64,000 bases of DNA from NCBI GenBank assembly GCA_004362315.1, contig SNWL01000008.1, forward strand, positions 518,171 to 582,170, in the 5' to 3' direction. This DNA comes from Mycobacterium sp. BK086. Lineage in GTDB: Bacteria; Actinomycetota; Actinomycetes; Mycobacteriales; Mycobacteriaceae. This document shows, piece by piece, positions 19,115 through 28,389 of this stretch; position 1 is the stretch's first letter, and the number at the start of each line of letters is the position of its first letter. Both the position numbers and the translations under genes were made by a program. The notes under the pieces were generated by a model. The model was given only the letters and a program-made list of their open reading frames with translations, had not been told where the DNA came from and did no database searches.

Positions 19115-20110
19115 TCAGGACGCGGTCGGGTCCAGGGGCACCTGAACCGTGGTGAGCACCGCGCGGTGATCCGAGCCCGGAACCTCGATGGTCCGCACCG
19201 ATGAGGCGGCGGCATTCCGGGTCAGCACGTGGTCGATGGTGATGACCGGCGGGAACTTCCGGTTGGCGGGAAACGTCGGCGCGAACCCGGACCCGCTCTG
19301 TTCGACGGCATCGCGGTAACCGTTGGTCAGAAGATCCCGGAACTGGCGCATATCCGGGGTGCTGTTGTAATCGCCGCCGATGATCACCGCTCCGGGCCCA
19401 GCTGTGCGAGCGAAATTGTCCAATTGCACCTTCGCGCCGGCCATTCCGCCCCGCCACTCGGCGACCGTGTTCGTGTCGCCCGCGATGGGTGAGTAGACGT
19501 GGACGCTGGCCAGCAGCGGCTCGAATCGCAGACCGGGGATCTCCAGCTGCGCGGCCGGCATGCTCACGCCGCGGTGCCGTGGTGCCGACAGCACCGAGAG
19601 CGGATAGCGGCTCCATATGCCGATCCCGCCGGCGCCGGGGGCAGGCAGCAGATGCGAGTAGGGGAATGCGGCGTCGATGCCGGCTTTCTGGAGACGGTTG
19701 ACTGCCCCGGGTGTCAGCTCGGCGACGGTCACGACGTCGGCCTCACCTGTAGCCAGCTTGACGATGAAGGTGGGGTCCGCCTGCCCATGTCGCAGATTCG
19801 ACGAGAGCACCCGGATGTCTTGGTAGGCGCCAACATCCGCTGGTCTTCCGAGGTAATACCACGAGATCTGGACGGCGAGACTGGCCGCCACGACCGCCAC
19901 GGCAAGCATCGACAGCAGGTACCGGCGGCACGATGCTGCCACGATGACGCCGGCGAACGCGGCCAGCCAGACGTACGGTGACCCAACCGCGAGCACCAGG
20001 CTGGGAATGGTCGATATCGGCTGGGTGCGTGCGATCAGCGCCAGGGCGGTGAGGAGCAGTGTCGCGACGGCGAAGGTCGTCCACAGTGCGACGCGGATCG
20101 TGCGTGACAA
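19115..20110 (-). CDS. Membrane-anchored endonuclease/exonuclease/phosphatase-family protein
   Basis: This 331-residue protein has three N-terminal hydrophobic segments (about residues 8-27, 34-58 and 65-86), then an EEP domain with SSNLRHG, TVAELTPGAV, IIGGDYNST, TIDHVL and SDHRAV. These are the expected metal and catalytic positions of the DNase I/exonuclease III fold. Such membrane-tethered EEP proteins are common in actinobacteria; the substrate is unknown. It lies 61 bases downstream of the initiating glycosyltransferase gene and may be part of the cluster. Confidence 0.85.
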   Translation of the reverse strand: MSRTIRVALWTTFAVATLLLTALALIARTQPISTIPSLVLAVGSPYVWLAAFAGVIVAASCRRYLLSMLAVAVVAASLAVQISWYYLGRPADVGAYQDIRVLSSNLRHGQADPTFIVKLATGEADVVTVAELTPGAVNRLQKAGIDAAFPYSHLLPAPGAGGIGIWSRYPLSVLSAPRHRGVSMPAAQLEIPGLRFEPLLASVHVYSPIAGDTNTVAEWRGGMAGAKVQLDNFARTAGPGAVIIGGDYNSTPDMRQFRDLLTNGYRDAVEQSGSGFAPTFPANRKFPPVITIDHVLTRNAAASSVRTIEVPGSDHRAVLTTVQVPLDPTAS

Positions 20111-20171
20111 GCGGCGATGACCCTTCAGGAGTGCCGGTCCGTTGCCGGCACGCGCTGATCGGCCGGGTGTA

Positions 20172-21662
20172 TCAGTATGCGCCGCTGTGGCCCAACACTG
20201 CTCGTAGGGTCTTCACCGCAATGAGCAGGTCGGAGATCATCGACCAGTTCTCGACGTAGAAGAGGTCGAGCCGAACCGAGTCTTCCCACGACAGATCCGA
20301 GCGACCGCTGACCTGCCACAATCCCGTGATACCGGGCCGCACGAGGAGCCGCCGCTTCGCATAGTCGTCGTAGGACTTGACCTCACCGGCCAGCGGGGGC
20401 CGCGGACCCACGACGCTCATGTCGCGCTTGAAGACGTTGATGAACTGAGGTAGCTCGTCAAGGCTGTATTTGCGCAGGAACCGACCGACCGGGGTGATCC
20501 GCGGGTCGCTGCGCATCTTGAACAGCACCCCGCCTTCACTCTCGTTCAGTTCGGCGAGTTCGGCGCGCATCTTGTCGGCGCCGTCGACCATCGTGCGGAA
20601 CTTGATCATCTCGAACGGCTCGCCATCGAGCCCGATCCGCTCCTGACGGTAGAAGATCGGGCCCTTGCTGGTCAGCTTGATCGCGAGCGCGAGGGCCACC
20701 AGGACGGGCAGTCCGAACAAGAGAACGGTGCTGGAGAAGACGATGTCGAAGAGGCGCTTCTGGAATCGCTTGGCGCCGTGGTACTGCGGCTTCTCGACGT
20801 GGATCAGCGGGAGGCCGGCGACTGGGCGCATCTGCAGTCGCGGACCGGCGACATCGACGACTCCGGGCGCGACGAGCAAGTCGATGTTCAGTTTCTCGAG
20901 CTCCCAGGACAGATTCCGGATGCCGCGGCCGTCGAGCCGTTCGGTAGCGGTGATGGCTACCGCATGGCTGTTGGTGGCGGTGACCGCACCGACCACGTTG
21001 GTCTCGTCCCCGAAGGTCGGGATCGTTCCGACACCGGGAACGGTGAGTTCGGTCCGGTTGAGCGGGCCGGAAATGCAGGCGCCGACGACCTCGTATTCAG
21101 ACCATTCCTCGCGGGCCAACGACCTCGACAGGTCCCGTACTGCCGGGGCGCTGCCGACGACGACCACACGGGTGATGCAACGGCCGTACTTCTGTCGTGC
21201 CCGCACGACGATGCGGCGAGCGACCCATCGACCCAGGCCGAGGAAGACGATGCCGGCTGGGAGTGCGATCACCAGGTAGCCGCGAGCGATCTCGAGTTTG
21301 AACAACATCGAGATGATCGCGATGCCCCCGAATACCGCTGCGGTCCCCACCCAGACGCGTCGATACTCCTCGGCGCCGGATCCGATGATCCGCGGCGAGC
21401 GCGAGTGGTTGATCGACAACGCCAGCATCCAGAGCACGGCGATGGCGACCGAAACCAGCAAGTAGTTCGAATAGCGGTAGCCCAGATCGTTCTCCGGCAA
21501 CGCGCCGAAGCGCAGCCATTGGGCAAGACCGACCGAAAGGATGACGCCGATCAGGTCGACCGCGCCCAGCCTGCGTGAATAACTCTGTTGCCATGCCGGA
21601 AGTTGCTCCGGAATCGGCACGACCTGGGCCGGTGAATCCAGCCTGTCGTTGATTGCCGTCAT
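20172..21662 (-). CDS. Polyprenyl glycosylphosphotransferase, initiating enzyme
   Basis: This enzyme should transfer a sugar-1-phosphate from a nucleotide sugar to decaprenyl/undecaprenyl phosphate, starting the lipid-linked oligosaccharide. The 496-residue protein has about five membrane segments, a central CoA-binding-like domain (ITRVVVVGSAPAVRDLSRSL) and a C-terminal Bac_transf domain. The latter has KRLFDIVFSSTVLL, FYRQERIGLDGEPFEMIKFRTM, KYSLDELPQFINVFK and DMSVVGPRPPL. It resembles WcaJ/WbaP-type enzymes, so the first sugar may be glucose or galactose. A 154-base gap to the phosphatase gene holds a short hairpin (21755-21780) of unclear role. Confidence 0.94.
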   Translation of the reverse strand: MTAINDRLDSPAQVVPIPEQLPAWQQSYSRRLGAVDLIGVILSVGLAQWLRFGALPENDLGYRYSNYLLVSVAIAVLWMLALSINHSRSPRIIGSGAEEYRRVWVGTAAVFGGIAIISMLFKLEIARGYLVIALPAGIVFLGLGRWVARRIVVRARQKYGRCITRVVVVGSAPAVRDLSRSLAREEWSEYEVVGACISGPLNRTELTVPGVGTIPTFGDETNVVGAVTATNSHAVAITATERLDGRGIRNLSWELEKLNIDLLVAPGVVDVAGPRLQMRPVAGLPLIHVEKPQYHGAKRFQKRLFDIVFSSTVLLFGLPVLVALALAIKLTSKGPIFYRQERIGLDGEPFEMIKFRTMVDGADKMRAELAELNESEGGVLFKMRSDPRITPVGRFLRKYSLDELPQFINVFKRDMSVVGPRPPLAGEVKSYDDYAKRRLLVRPGITGLWQVSGRSDLSWEDSVRLDLFYVENWSMISDLLIAVKTLRAVLGHSGAY

Positions 21663-21816
21663 TTTCCCCCCAAGGAACGTCACGCTATCCCCGCAGTGAC
21701 GTCGTTGACCCTTCCGAATACTCTCACGGAGAGGGTGTTTTCGCATAGCGAACGGGAGGACTCGGTGACCTTCGTCCTCCGCGGCCGGCGCTCCTCGAAG
21801 CCGTCCATCCAGTTGG

Positions 21817-22326
21817 TCAGGCCTGCCGACAGATTTGCAGGATGGGCCGTAGGGCGTCGGTGATGTTGGCGCCGACCTCGGCAAAGAACTCGGGTTCGCG
21901 GCCGATCGGATCGGGGATGTCGTGCACATCGCGTGCGGGTAGCTGTCCACGCAGCGCAGCAAGGTCCTGAAGACGTTCGGCGTCGTAATCCTGCGCGAGC
22001 TTGGCCGCCTCGACGAGTGTGAACGTCTTGTGGAGCTGCCGAGGTGCCAGTTCCAGGACAGCGTCGCGGTGCGCCTTGGACATCGTGAGGACGAGATCGG
22101 CGTTCAGTGCGATCTTCGCGGTCAGCTGGCGCGCGGCAAACTGCGACGCGTCACCACCAAGCTGCTCGAGGACGGTTGCCGCATCGGGGTGCACCGGGTG
22201 ACCGATGACGGCGCGGGTTCCGGCGCTGGAGGTCGTGAGGTCGGAAATGCCTAGTTCAGCACCGTAGGTGAGGGCAAGTCGCTCTGCGGTCGGCGACCGG
22301 CAGATATTGCCTGTGCATACAAACAA
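21817..22326 (-). CDS. Low-molecular-weight protein-tyrosine phosphatase (Wzb-like)
   Basis: This 169-residue protein has the active-site P-loop VCTGNICRSP (Cys-x5-Arg-Ser) at its N-terminus and the catalytic Asp loop DIPDPIG near residue 140. It is a complete LMW-PTP. In capsule systems such enzymes (Wzb) dephosphorylate the Wzc kinase; a Wzc-like kinase is encoded at 41.5-43.0 kb of this cluster. The start is uncertain: TTG 22326 comes just before FVCTGN, and no ATG or GTG lies close upstream. It is in a leftward operon after the GT-methyltransferase fusion. Confidence 0.9.
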   Translation of the reverse strand: MFVCTGNICRSPTAERLALTYGAELGISDLTTSSAGTRAVIGHPVHPDAATVLEQLGGDASQFAARQLTAKIALNADLVLTMSKAHRDAVLELAPRQLHKTFTLVEAAKLAQDYDAERLQDLAALRGQLPARDVHDIPDPIGREPEFFAEVGANITDALRPILQICRQA

Positions 22327-22401
22327 GATGTGCAGGGCAGGGCCTTCGGGTCGGTGTTGATTCGGCGTGGTCGATGGTGTCGCACGATCGTAGAACCCGG
22401 G

Positions 22402-24147
22402 TCACCGCCTGGTGTAGCGGGCAGTGAAGGTAGGGCTCCACGGGGCACCCGACAGTTCGGCGCCCGCAGGGAGGAGCTTCCGGAATTGGCGACGCGACAG
22501 GAGTCGAGTGAAGTCCGCTTCATGCTTTCTGCTCCAGGCCGGAAACCAGTGCAGAAAGATCGCCGAGGTGTGTGACTCGATCGGAAACCACTTGTTCGGG
22601 GTCGTGATGACCCACGTGCGGGCCACCCGCGTCATCTCCTCGACCATCTTGCGCTGTTCGGCCTCTTGGCCGACATGCTCGATGATCGCATTGGCGAGCG
22701 CGAAGTCGACGTAGTCGTCCTCGAACGGCATATCCCTGGCGTCGGCAATCATGAAGGGGTAGGCCGTGATTGCGGGCTCGATATTGATGCTCATCTTCAC
22801 TTCGTAGTTCGCCGCGAGCCGCTTCTCGACGATTCCCGCGTTGACCATTCCGCTGTTCCCGATGTGCTCGTCGCCCATCGTTCCGACGAGCAGCACATCC
22901 TTGACGTTCTGCTCCTGCAGGAAGGTGAGAATCTGATCTGCTTTGCGATGCCGGTTGCGCACGCTGTAGGACAGCACTGCTTTTCGCACCAGCTTCTTGA
23001 GCTGGGTGCCCGCCGCTGCGACCACTCGTTTACCGAAGCCCACGCGCTCTCTGGTGGCGAGCACACGAAGTTCGTGCTCGTAGTCGTGGCAGACCTGCTC
23101 CCACGAGTAGTGTTCGTTCGCTCGTTGGACATTCGCCCGACATGCCTCGTCCAAGTTGTCGGGGTTCGCCATCATCGCGAGGATCGTTTCCGCGATCTCG
23201 TCAGGATTGGGGGCCACGAACTTTCCTGCCGCGCCCAGCACTTCGCGGCTGTAGATGGTGTCGCGGGCGAGAATCGGCGCACCGGCCGCCATCGCTTGCA
23301 CGAGTGTGGGATTCGTGCCCCCGACAGTGTGGCCGTGGAAATACACGCCCGCGTGCTGCCACAGTGCCAACAGGCGGGAGTATTCACTGATGTGGCCCGT
23401 CCACGTCACCGACGGGTGGTTCGCTGCGAGTTCCCTTGCTGCGGTGTCCCATTCGTCGTTGTAGCCCGAGCTGCCGACAATCACCACCGGGTGTTGCGCG
23501 GCGACCTTGGGCACTGCCGCGAAGAATTCGGGGATGCTGTTCTCTGGCACGAGGCGGCAGACGCTGAGCACATAACCGCGATGCTCCAGGCCATCAGGCA
23601 CCGGCAGTGGTGGCGGCACCTCGGATCCGTACGGAATGAAGGCGCCGTCGAGGCCCCACTTCTCGTGCCAGTACTTCTCGATCGCGCGCGCGTCGAAGAG
23701 CAGACGGTCAGCGGTGCGCGCCGTGAACTCGGCACCTGTGCGGAAGACGAATCTGGCCAGTGGATTCCATTTGGCGCGTTCCCATTCGATGCCGTCGACA
23801 TTGACGAGCGACGGGATGCCGCGAGCCTTGAGCAACGGTAGGAAATAGCCGTTGCCGACGTTGAACACCAGCGCTGCGTCGTGGCCGCGAATCGCGGCGT
23901 CGACGCTCGAGGTGAGCCCGTACGACAGCGTGCTCAGGCTCTTCGTCTCGAGGCCACGTGTCAACGGTGTGGCAACTCTGGGGTCGGTGTCCGGATCGTC
24001 GAGCCGCGTAGCGCCGTGACGGCAGTACACCGTGACGTCCCAGCCCTTGTCAGCCAGGTATGGCGCGACCTTGCGAACTGCCGTCTCGAAGCCACCGTAA
24101 TAGCTCGGATAACCCCGCGTTCCGATGATCGCTACTGATGGCACCAC
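22402..24147 (-). CDS. Glycosyltransferase (GT4, DUF1972 type) fused to a class I methyltransferase
   Basis: This 581-residue protein has two parts. Residues 1 to about 365 are a GT-B glycosyltransferase with the DUF1972 opening (AIIGTRGYPSYYGGFETAV), NVDGIEWERAKW, and HGHTVGGTNPTLVQAMAAGAPIL, the GT4 donor-binding region. Residues from about 395 form a SAM-methyltransferase-like domain: VKDVLLVGTMGDEHIGNSG, DARDMPFEDDYVDFALANAIIEHVG, then RVARTWVITTPNKWF. In related clusters these are usually separate proteins. The rhamnosyltransferase-like N-part plus the methyltransferase suggests an added, then methylated, sugar. GTG 24147 starts it. Confidence 0.88.
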   Translation of the reverse strand: MVPSVAIIGTRGYPSYYGGFETAVRKVAPYLADKGWDVTVYCRHGATRLDDPDTDPRVATPLTRGLETKSLSTLSYGLTSSVDAAIRGHDAALVFNVGNGYFLPLLKARGIPSLVNVDGIEWERAKWNPLARFVFRTGAEFTARTADRLLFDARAIEKYWHEKWGLDGAFIPYGSEVPPPLPVPDGLEHRGYVLSVCRLVPENSIPEFFAAVPKVAAQHPVVIVGSSGYNDEWDTAARELAANHPSVTWTGHISEYSRLLALWQHAGVYFHGHTVGGTNPTLVQAMAAGAPILARDTIYSREVLGAAGKFVAPNPDEIAETILAMMANPDNLDEACRANVQRANEHYSWEQVCHDYEHELRVLATRERVGFGKRVVAAAGTQLKKLVRKAVLSYSVRNRHRKADQILTFLQEQNVKDVLLVGTMGDEHIGNSGMVNAGIVEKRLAANYEVKMSINIEPAITAYPFMIADARDMPFEDDYVDFALANAIIEHVGQEAEQRKMVEEMTRVARTWVITTPNKWFPIESHTSAIFLHWFPAWSRKHEADFTRLLSRRQFRKLLPAGAELSGAPWSPTFTARYTRR

Positions 24148-24235
24148 TTCTCCAATCTGTTGGACCCCCAGGGTGGTGTCCAGCGATTACACCACAGCGC
24201 TGTGTGGCTGACTTCCTGACCAGCGGGCACGGCTG

Positions 24236-24937
24236 TCAGTCCGCGGCCGACGCTGGCGGCGCCTTCACAAGCGTGTTCGCGAAGACATAGGACTCAGGAG
24301 TGCCGATATCGACGATTCCGGATTCCACGACCTGAAAGCGAGGTCGCAAGGTCGGGAGTTGTGGCGCAAGGAAGTCGGTCTCGAAAGAGAACGACATGCG
24401 ATCCGGGAACGAGGCGAGCAGGGCGCGACGGCATCCATATGTGCCGGCATTGACCAAACCCGGTCCGGTACCGCCCTTCTCCCGAAATCCGATCGCGACA
24501 TCGCCGTCGGTGACGACGCTCCCGTACCGGCCGACGTCGTCGATGTTCGCCAGGCTCATGCTCAGGGAGCCGGATCCGAGCAGGCCTAGCAGCTTGACGA
24601 AATCGACGTCGGCAAAGGTGTCGCCGTTGGCGAAGACGAACTCGTCGGCGAGATGGTCGGCGGCAGCCTTGAGCGCCCCGCCCGTGCCGAGTGGAGTGTC
24701 CTCGAAGCTATAGGTGACCGGCACATCGCGGTAAACGCTGCCGAAATGCTCGGTGATGACGTGGGAAGCGTAGCCAACGAGCAAGTGAATACTGTTGACT
24801 CCCTGCGCAATTGCGCGATCGAGAAGATGTTCGAGAAACGGCTTGCCGCCGATCGGCGCCATCGGCTTTGGCAGCCCTTCGGGAATCGCTCCGCGCAACC
24901 GGGTGCCAAGACCGCCCGCAAGCACTACCAACTGCAT
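24236..24937 (-). CDS. hddC: Nucleotidyltransferase HddC-like (heptose-1-phosphate guanylyltransferase)
   Basis: This 233-residue sugar-nucleotidyltransferase has the signature VVLAGGLGTRLRGAIPEGLPKPMAPIGGKPF, then EDTPLGTGGAL and FVFANGDTFADVD. The last step of the heptose pathway joins D-glycero-D-manno-heptose-1-phosphate to GTP, giving GDP-heptose. The family alone does not fix the sugar. Its place six bases after hddA and with gmhA and gmhB makes HddC by far the best reading. It is in the same leftward operon. Confidence 0.87.
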   Translation of the reverse strand: MQLVVLAGGLGTRLRGAIPEGLPKPMAPIGGKPFLEHLLDRAIAQGVNSIHLLVGYASHVITEHFGSVYRDVPVTYSFEDTPLGTGGALKAAADHLADEFVFANGDTFADVDFVKLLGLLGSGSLSMSLANIDDVGRYGSVVTDGDVAIGFREKGGTGPGLVNAGTYGCRRALLASFPDRMSFSFETDFLAPQLPTLRPRFQVVESGIVDIGTPESYVFANTLVKAPPASAAD

Positions 24938-24943
24938 CGGCGG

Positions 24944-26014
24944 TCAGGCCTCCGACAGCCGCTTGGCCGGACGAGAAGGAAGACGCCACGTCGCGGCACC
25001 GCTCTTGGTGAACAAGCAGGGCGCCACGGATCCGCCGCACTGTTGCTCGAGGTTCCGGACGACCTCGATCCGCCGCCGGGGGTCCACGATCATCATCAAG
25101 AAGCCGCCACCGCCGGCACCGGACACCTTGCCCGCCACCATGCCGCTCGACTGCGCGACTTGATACGCGCGTTCGATCGTGGGGTTGGAGATCCGCGAGG
25201 CGAGACGCTTTTTCGCCTCCCAGCCGCGGAGCAGTGATTCGGCGAAGCCCGGTATATCGCCCAGTACCAGAAGGTCTTTCATCTCCAGCGCCTCGGTCCG
25301 TAGCGCATGAGTTGCCTTCAGCGCGTCCTCGTCTCGCTGCTCAACGTTGCGCTGCTGCTCGGCAATGACCTCGGACGACAACCTGGACACCCCGCCGAAG
25401 TAGAGGAGCAAGGATGCCTCCAATTCAGCGATCACCTCGCGCCGGATCCGAAGCGGATTCACCACCACATCGCCGTCGCTCTCGGGACGGGTCTCCATGA
25501 AGTTGAATCCGCCGAATGCCGCCGCATAGTGGTCCTGCCAGCCGCCCGCCATCCCGAGATCGACGCGCTCGACCTCCCAGGCCAGACGCGCGAGCTCGTA
25601 CGGTCCGGGAGTGACTCCGATCAGGTCGCAGGTCGTCACCAGCATCGCTACGACCAGTGCCGACGACGAGCCCAACCCCGACCCGGGTGGGGCGTCGACC
25701 TGGGTGGCCAGTTTGAGGGGGAACGGCGCACCACCGTTGAACTCCTTGACCACTCGCCGGTACACGGCCACGTGCAACGGAAAACCGTCCTCGAGCGAAG
25801 CGAGGTCGTCGATCCGGGCCTTGCCTGCGCGATCCCGGTCGGGGGAGCGGAAGGCTACTTCGTCGTCGTCCGCGCGTTCGGCGAAGGCGTACGCATAACG
25901 ATCGATCGTGGCGTTGAGAATTCGCCCCCCGAATTCCTTACAGTACGGATCGACATCGGTTCCTCCGCCGCCCAGGCCGAGTCGCAGAGGGGCCCGCCCG
26001 CGTACAACAGTCAT
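24944..26014 (-). CDS. hddA: D-glycero-D-manno-heptose-7-phosphate kinase HddA (GHMP family)
   Basis: HddA phosphorylates C1 of heptose-7-phosphate. The 356-residue GHMP kinase has [20 protein letters not shown] at the N-terminus, the ATP loop [17 protein letters not shown] near residue 112 and the C-terminal [14 protein letters not shown] loop. These match the HddA/mevalonate-kinase-like branch. ATG 26014 overlaps the gmhB stop as ATGA. M. tuberculosis has a related set (Rv0113-Rv0115), so the pathway is known in the genus, though this locus is different. Confidence 0.92.
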   Translation of the reverse strand: MTVVRGRAPLRLGLGGGGTDVDPYCKEFGGRILNATIDRYAYAFAERADDDEVAFRSPDRDRAGKARIDDLASLEDGFPLHVAVYRRVVKEFNGGAPFPLKLATQVDAPPGSGLGSSSALVVAMLVTTCDLIGVTPGPYELARLAWEVERVDLGMAGGWQDHYAAAFGGFNFMETRPESDGDVVVNPLRIRREVIAELEASLLLYFGGVSRLSSEVIAEQQRNVEQRDEDALKATHALRTEALEMKDLLVLGDIPGFAESLLRGWEAKKRLASRISNPTIERAYQVAQSSGMVAGKVSGAGGGGFLMMIVDPRRRIEVVRNLEQQCGGSVAPCLFTKSGAATWRLPSRPAKRLSEA

Positions 26015-26616
26015 GAGCCCAGTTCCTCCCTCGCATGCTCAACTGCGACCGCGAAGTCCCAGAGGGAATTAAATGATGCGTTGGCGAACCCCACGACACT
26101 TGCTCGCCCCCCGATTCCAATACTGACACAGCCGCCAACTGCCGTCGCGACGTTCTGAGCCAACTCCATGTCACTTGGGCTGTCCCCTGCGACGACACTC
26201 AGCGACGCCTCGACGGCGGGATGGTCATTCAGCCAATCCAGCACAAGTCCAGGCTGAGGCTTTCGGCAGGAGCAGTGCTGTGACTCCAGGTGGGGGCACA
26301 CCTGAAACCCGTTGACGGTCACGCCGTCCTGAATCAGCGCCGCCTGAATGTTCTGGTGAATCGTGGTGACGGCGTCGATGCTCATCAGGTGCTTGCCTAC
26401 GCCTTGCTGGTTGGTGACGACCACCAGATGCGGCGCCCATTCACTGAGCTTCTTGATCGCGTCGCGCGCTCGGGGCAACCACTCGAAGTCTGCCCAGCTA
26501 CGTACATAGTCATCGACGATCTGCCGGTTGATGACGCCGTCCCGGTCGAGAAATAGACACCAGTCGCGCCCGATCCGATCGGCGACGATTTGGCGAATTT
26601 CCAACTGCGTTGGCAA
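26011..26616 (-). CDS. gmhB: D-glycero-D-manno-heptose-1,7-bisphosphate phosphatase GmhB-like (HAD family)
   Basis: This 201-residue HAD phosphatase has motif [20 protein letters not shown], motif [14 protein letters not shown], and the zinc-loop [23 protein letters not shown]. The CxHxxxxCxCRKP element is diagnostic for GmhB/histidinol-phosphatase-like enzymes. [10 protein letters not shown] is motif IV. It removes the 7-phosphate of the heptose bisphosphate. It starts at TTG 26616, four bases after gmhA, and overlaps hddA by four bases. Confidence 0.92.
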   Translation of the reverse strand: MPTQLEIRQIVADRIGRDWCLFLDRDGVINRQIVDDYVRSWADFEWLPRARDAIKKLSEWAPHLVVVTNQQGVGKHLMSIDAVTTIHQNIQAALIQDGVTVNGFQVCPHLESQHCSCRKPQPGLVLDWLNDHPAVEASLSVVAGDSPSDMELAQNVATAVGGCVSIGIGGRASVVGFANASFNSLWDFAVAVEHAREELGS

Positions 26617-26619
26617 TGG

Positions 26620-27201
26620 CTATTCCTGTCGTGCGAACATTGCATATTCCACGTGCTCAGAAATCGCATGGATAAAAACAATGTGGGATTCTTGAATTCG
26701 CCCGGTATCGCGTGACGGGACATTAATCAGAAAGTCCGCGAACTCTGCGAGCTTTCCACCGGTCTCGCCGGTCATCGCGACGACGGTGACGCCGATGTCG
26801 CGTGCCACGGTGGCCGCGCGCAGAACATTCGGCGAATTCCCGGAGGTGCTGATCGCGACGAGGGTATCGCCGGGGCGGGCGGACGCCTCGAGTGCGCGAG
26901 CAAACACGGTGTCGTAGTCGTAGTCGTTCGCAACCGCCGTGAGGTGTGACGAATTGCCATGTAGTGCTTCAGCGCCAAGCGGCGGCCGGTCGAAGATGAA
27001 GTGTCCGGTCAGTTCAGCGGCAAAGTGTTGCGCATCGGCTGCACTGCCGCCGTTGCCGCACATGAACACCCGCGACCCGGCGCGGTAGCCTTCGATCAGC
27101 CGATCCCCGACCGCGCGGACCGTTTCCAATAGCGCCGGATCATTCAGGACCCGGGTCTTCACCGCGATCGTCTCTGTGAAGATCTCCTCAAGCGTTCTCA
27201 T
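26620..27201 (-). CDS. gmhA: Sedoheptulose-7-phosphate isomerase GmhA
   Basis: GmhA isomerises sedoheptulose-7-phosphate to D-glycero-D-manno-heptose-7-phosphate, the first committed step. The 193-residue SIS-domain protein has [17 protein letters not shown] near residue 48, the sugar-phosphate loop [11 protein letters not shown], and the C-terminal [16 protein letters not shown]. All are GmhA hallmarks. ATG 27201 follows a GAGGGGG ribosome site. It heads the leftward operon gmhA-gmhB-hddA-hddC-GT/MT-PTP-initiating transferase; a divergent promoter region (27202-27341) separates it from rightward glycosyltransferases. Confidence 0.95.
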   Translation of the reverse strand: MRTLEEIFTETIAVKTRVLNDPALLETVRAVGDRLIEGYRAGSRVFMCGNGGSAADAQHFAAELTGHFIFDRPPLGAEALHGNSSHLTAVANDYDYDTVFARALEASARPGDTLVAISTSGNSPNVLRAATVARDIGVTVVAMTGETGGKLAEFADFLINVPSRDTGRIQESHIVFIHAISEHVEYAMFARQE

Positions 27202-27341
27202 GGTCAATCCCCCTCGATATAGCCATCAGATTGTAGAGTCGCTATCTCGACGAACGGCTTTAGTCAGTCGGAAATGGCGGTCGGATGTTAGGGTCATAAT
27301 AGACGTCTGCATCGACGTGTGCTCCCTCTAGACGAAAACGA
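27202..27341. promoter_or_regulatory. Divergent promoter region between gmhA and a glycosyltransferase gene
   Basis: This 140-base gap separates divergent genes and is more AT-rich than the flanks. A CATAAT at 27295-27300 is a possible -10 element for the rightward operon; no convincing -35 was found. Both operons probably start here. Confidence 0.4.
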
Positions 27342-28373
27342 ATGAATCTCCGGAACACCACGATGAACGGCAGTAGAGGCCAGTTGAACGACCCCCGCAG
27401 AAGCCCGTCAGTACGGATCTATAGCCCGTTGCACAAGGTGTCCGAGCATTTCGTGGAGCGATTGATCGAGTCCATGGACAGTCGTGGCGTGCCGACGGTA
27501 CGGCTGGCGTCACGTGATGGGGAGGTCGGCGGCGACAAGCTTGCCAAGGCTCGCGCACTCGGCGCACATGTGTGGAATGTTCGCCGGTACGTTGCGTCGG
27601 GTGGACCCAATGTGGTCGCGTGGCCACTCCTCGGCTGGTGGGAGATGCCGCTGTGGCGACATCGAGCGCACGAGACTCTCATCGCGATGCACGACCCGGA
27701 ACCCCTGGTCACCCAAAATGGCCTGACGGCACAGGCCGCCGAGCGGGCGGCTCGGTTGTGCGGGTCGGCGTGGCCACATCTGGTCACGATGAGTCCGGAA
27801 GCCCACGTCATCGCGACCAAATACTTCGGGGAGGACCGCGTCCATCTCGCGCCGCATCCGATGCGGGCACCCGATCTATCCGTTGTTCGCCCTGCCAAGG
27901 ACACGGTTCTTGTTCTGGGACAGTACAAACCCGCGCGCGATCTGGACGTGATGGCAGCGATCGCTCCGACGCTACGAGCGGGTGGCTGGCAGCCAACGGT
28001 CGCGGGTCGGGGGTGGCCGGCCATCCCGGGCTGGCGCGTCATCGATGGATTCTTGCCAGAGGATGAGTTCAAGCAGCTGCTGGCGTCAGCCGCGGTTGTC
28101 CTTTTGCCCTATCGGTACTACTTCCAGAGCGGGGTGGCGTTGCGCGGACTGGAGGCCGGCGTGCCTATCGTCGGTCGCAGAACGGGCTTCCTGACGTCGG
28201 TTCTGGGCGCGGAATTCCCAGGTGGCGTTGATGATTGGGATGACCCAACATCGTGGTTGGCCGCGGTCAACGCAGCCGCACATGCCAGAGCCGATCAATT
28301 GGCTTCGGCCACGGCCTATTCAATTCGGGGGGCAGAAGAATGGCACACCTTGATCCAGGGTCACACCGACTGA
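27342..28373 (+). CDS. Glycosyltransferase, GT-B fold, unassigned specificity
   Basis: This 343-residue protein looks like a GT-B glycosyltransferase. The C-terminal donor half contains VLVLGQYKPARDLDVM, PEDEFKQLLASAAVVLLPYRYYFQSGVALRGLEAGVPIVGRRTGF and a GVDDWDDPTSW closing segment, the GT4-like donor site. The N-terminal half (KVSEHFVERLIESMDSRG, HDPEPLVTQNG) is divergent. The start may be ATG 27342 or ATG 27363. It begins a rightward set with a GT2 and a second GT4 gene and so probably adds a sugar to the lipid-linked unit. Confidence 0.75.
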   Translation: MNLRNTTMNGSRGQLNDPRRSPSVRIYSPLHKVSEHFVERLIESMDSRGVPTVRLASRDGEVGGDKLAKARALGAHVWNVRRYVASGGPNVVAWPLLGWWEMPLWRHRAHETLIAMHDPEPLVTQNGLTAQAAERAARLCGSAWPHLVTMSPEAHVIATKYFGEDRVHLAPHPMRAPDLSVVRPAKDTVLVLGQYKPARDLDVMAAIAPTLRAGGWQPTVAGRGWPAIPGWRVIDGFLPEDEFKQLLASAAVVLLPYRYYFQSGVALRGLEAGVPIVGRRTGFLTSVLGAEFPGGVDDWDDPTSWLAAVNAAAHARADQLASATAYSIRGAEEWHTLIQGHTD

Positions 28374-28389
28374 CGGGCCGTGGACTGCG

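Noticed and set aside
21755-21780. Hairpin between the phosphatase and the initiating transferase genes as a terminator
   Set aside because: GGAGGAC and GTCCTCC pair over only 7 bp and no T-rich tail follows on the transcribed strand; its role is unclear.
22666-23841. 391-codon plus-strand frame opposite the glycosyltransferase-methyltransferase fusion
   Set aside because: The opposite strand carries the DUF1972 and GT4 motifs; this frame has none.
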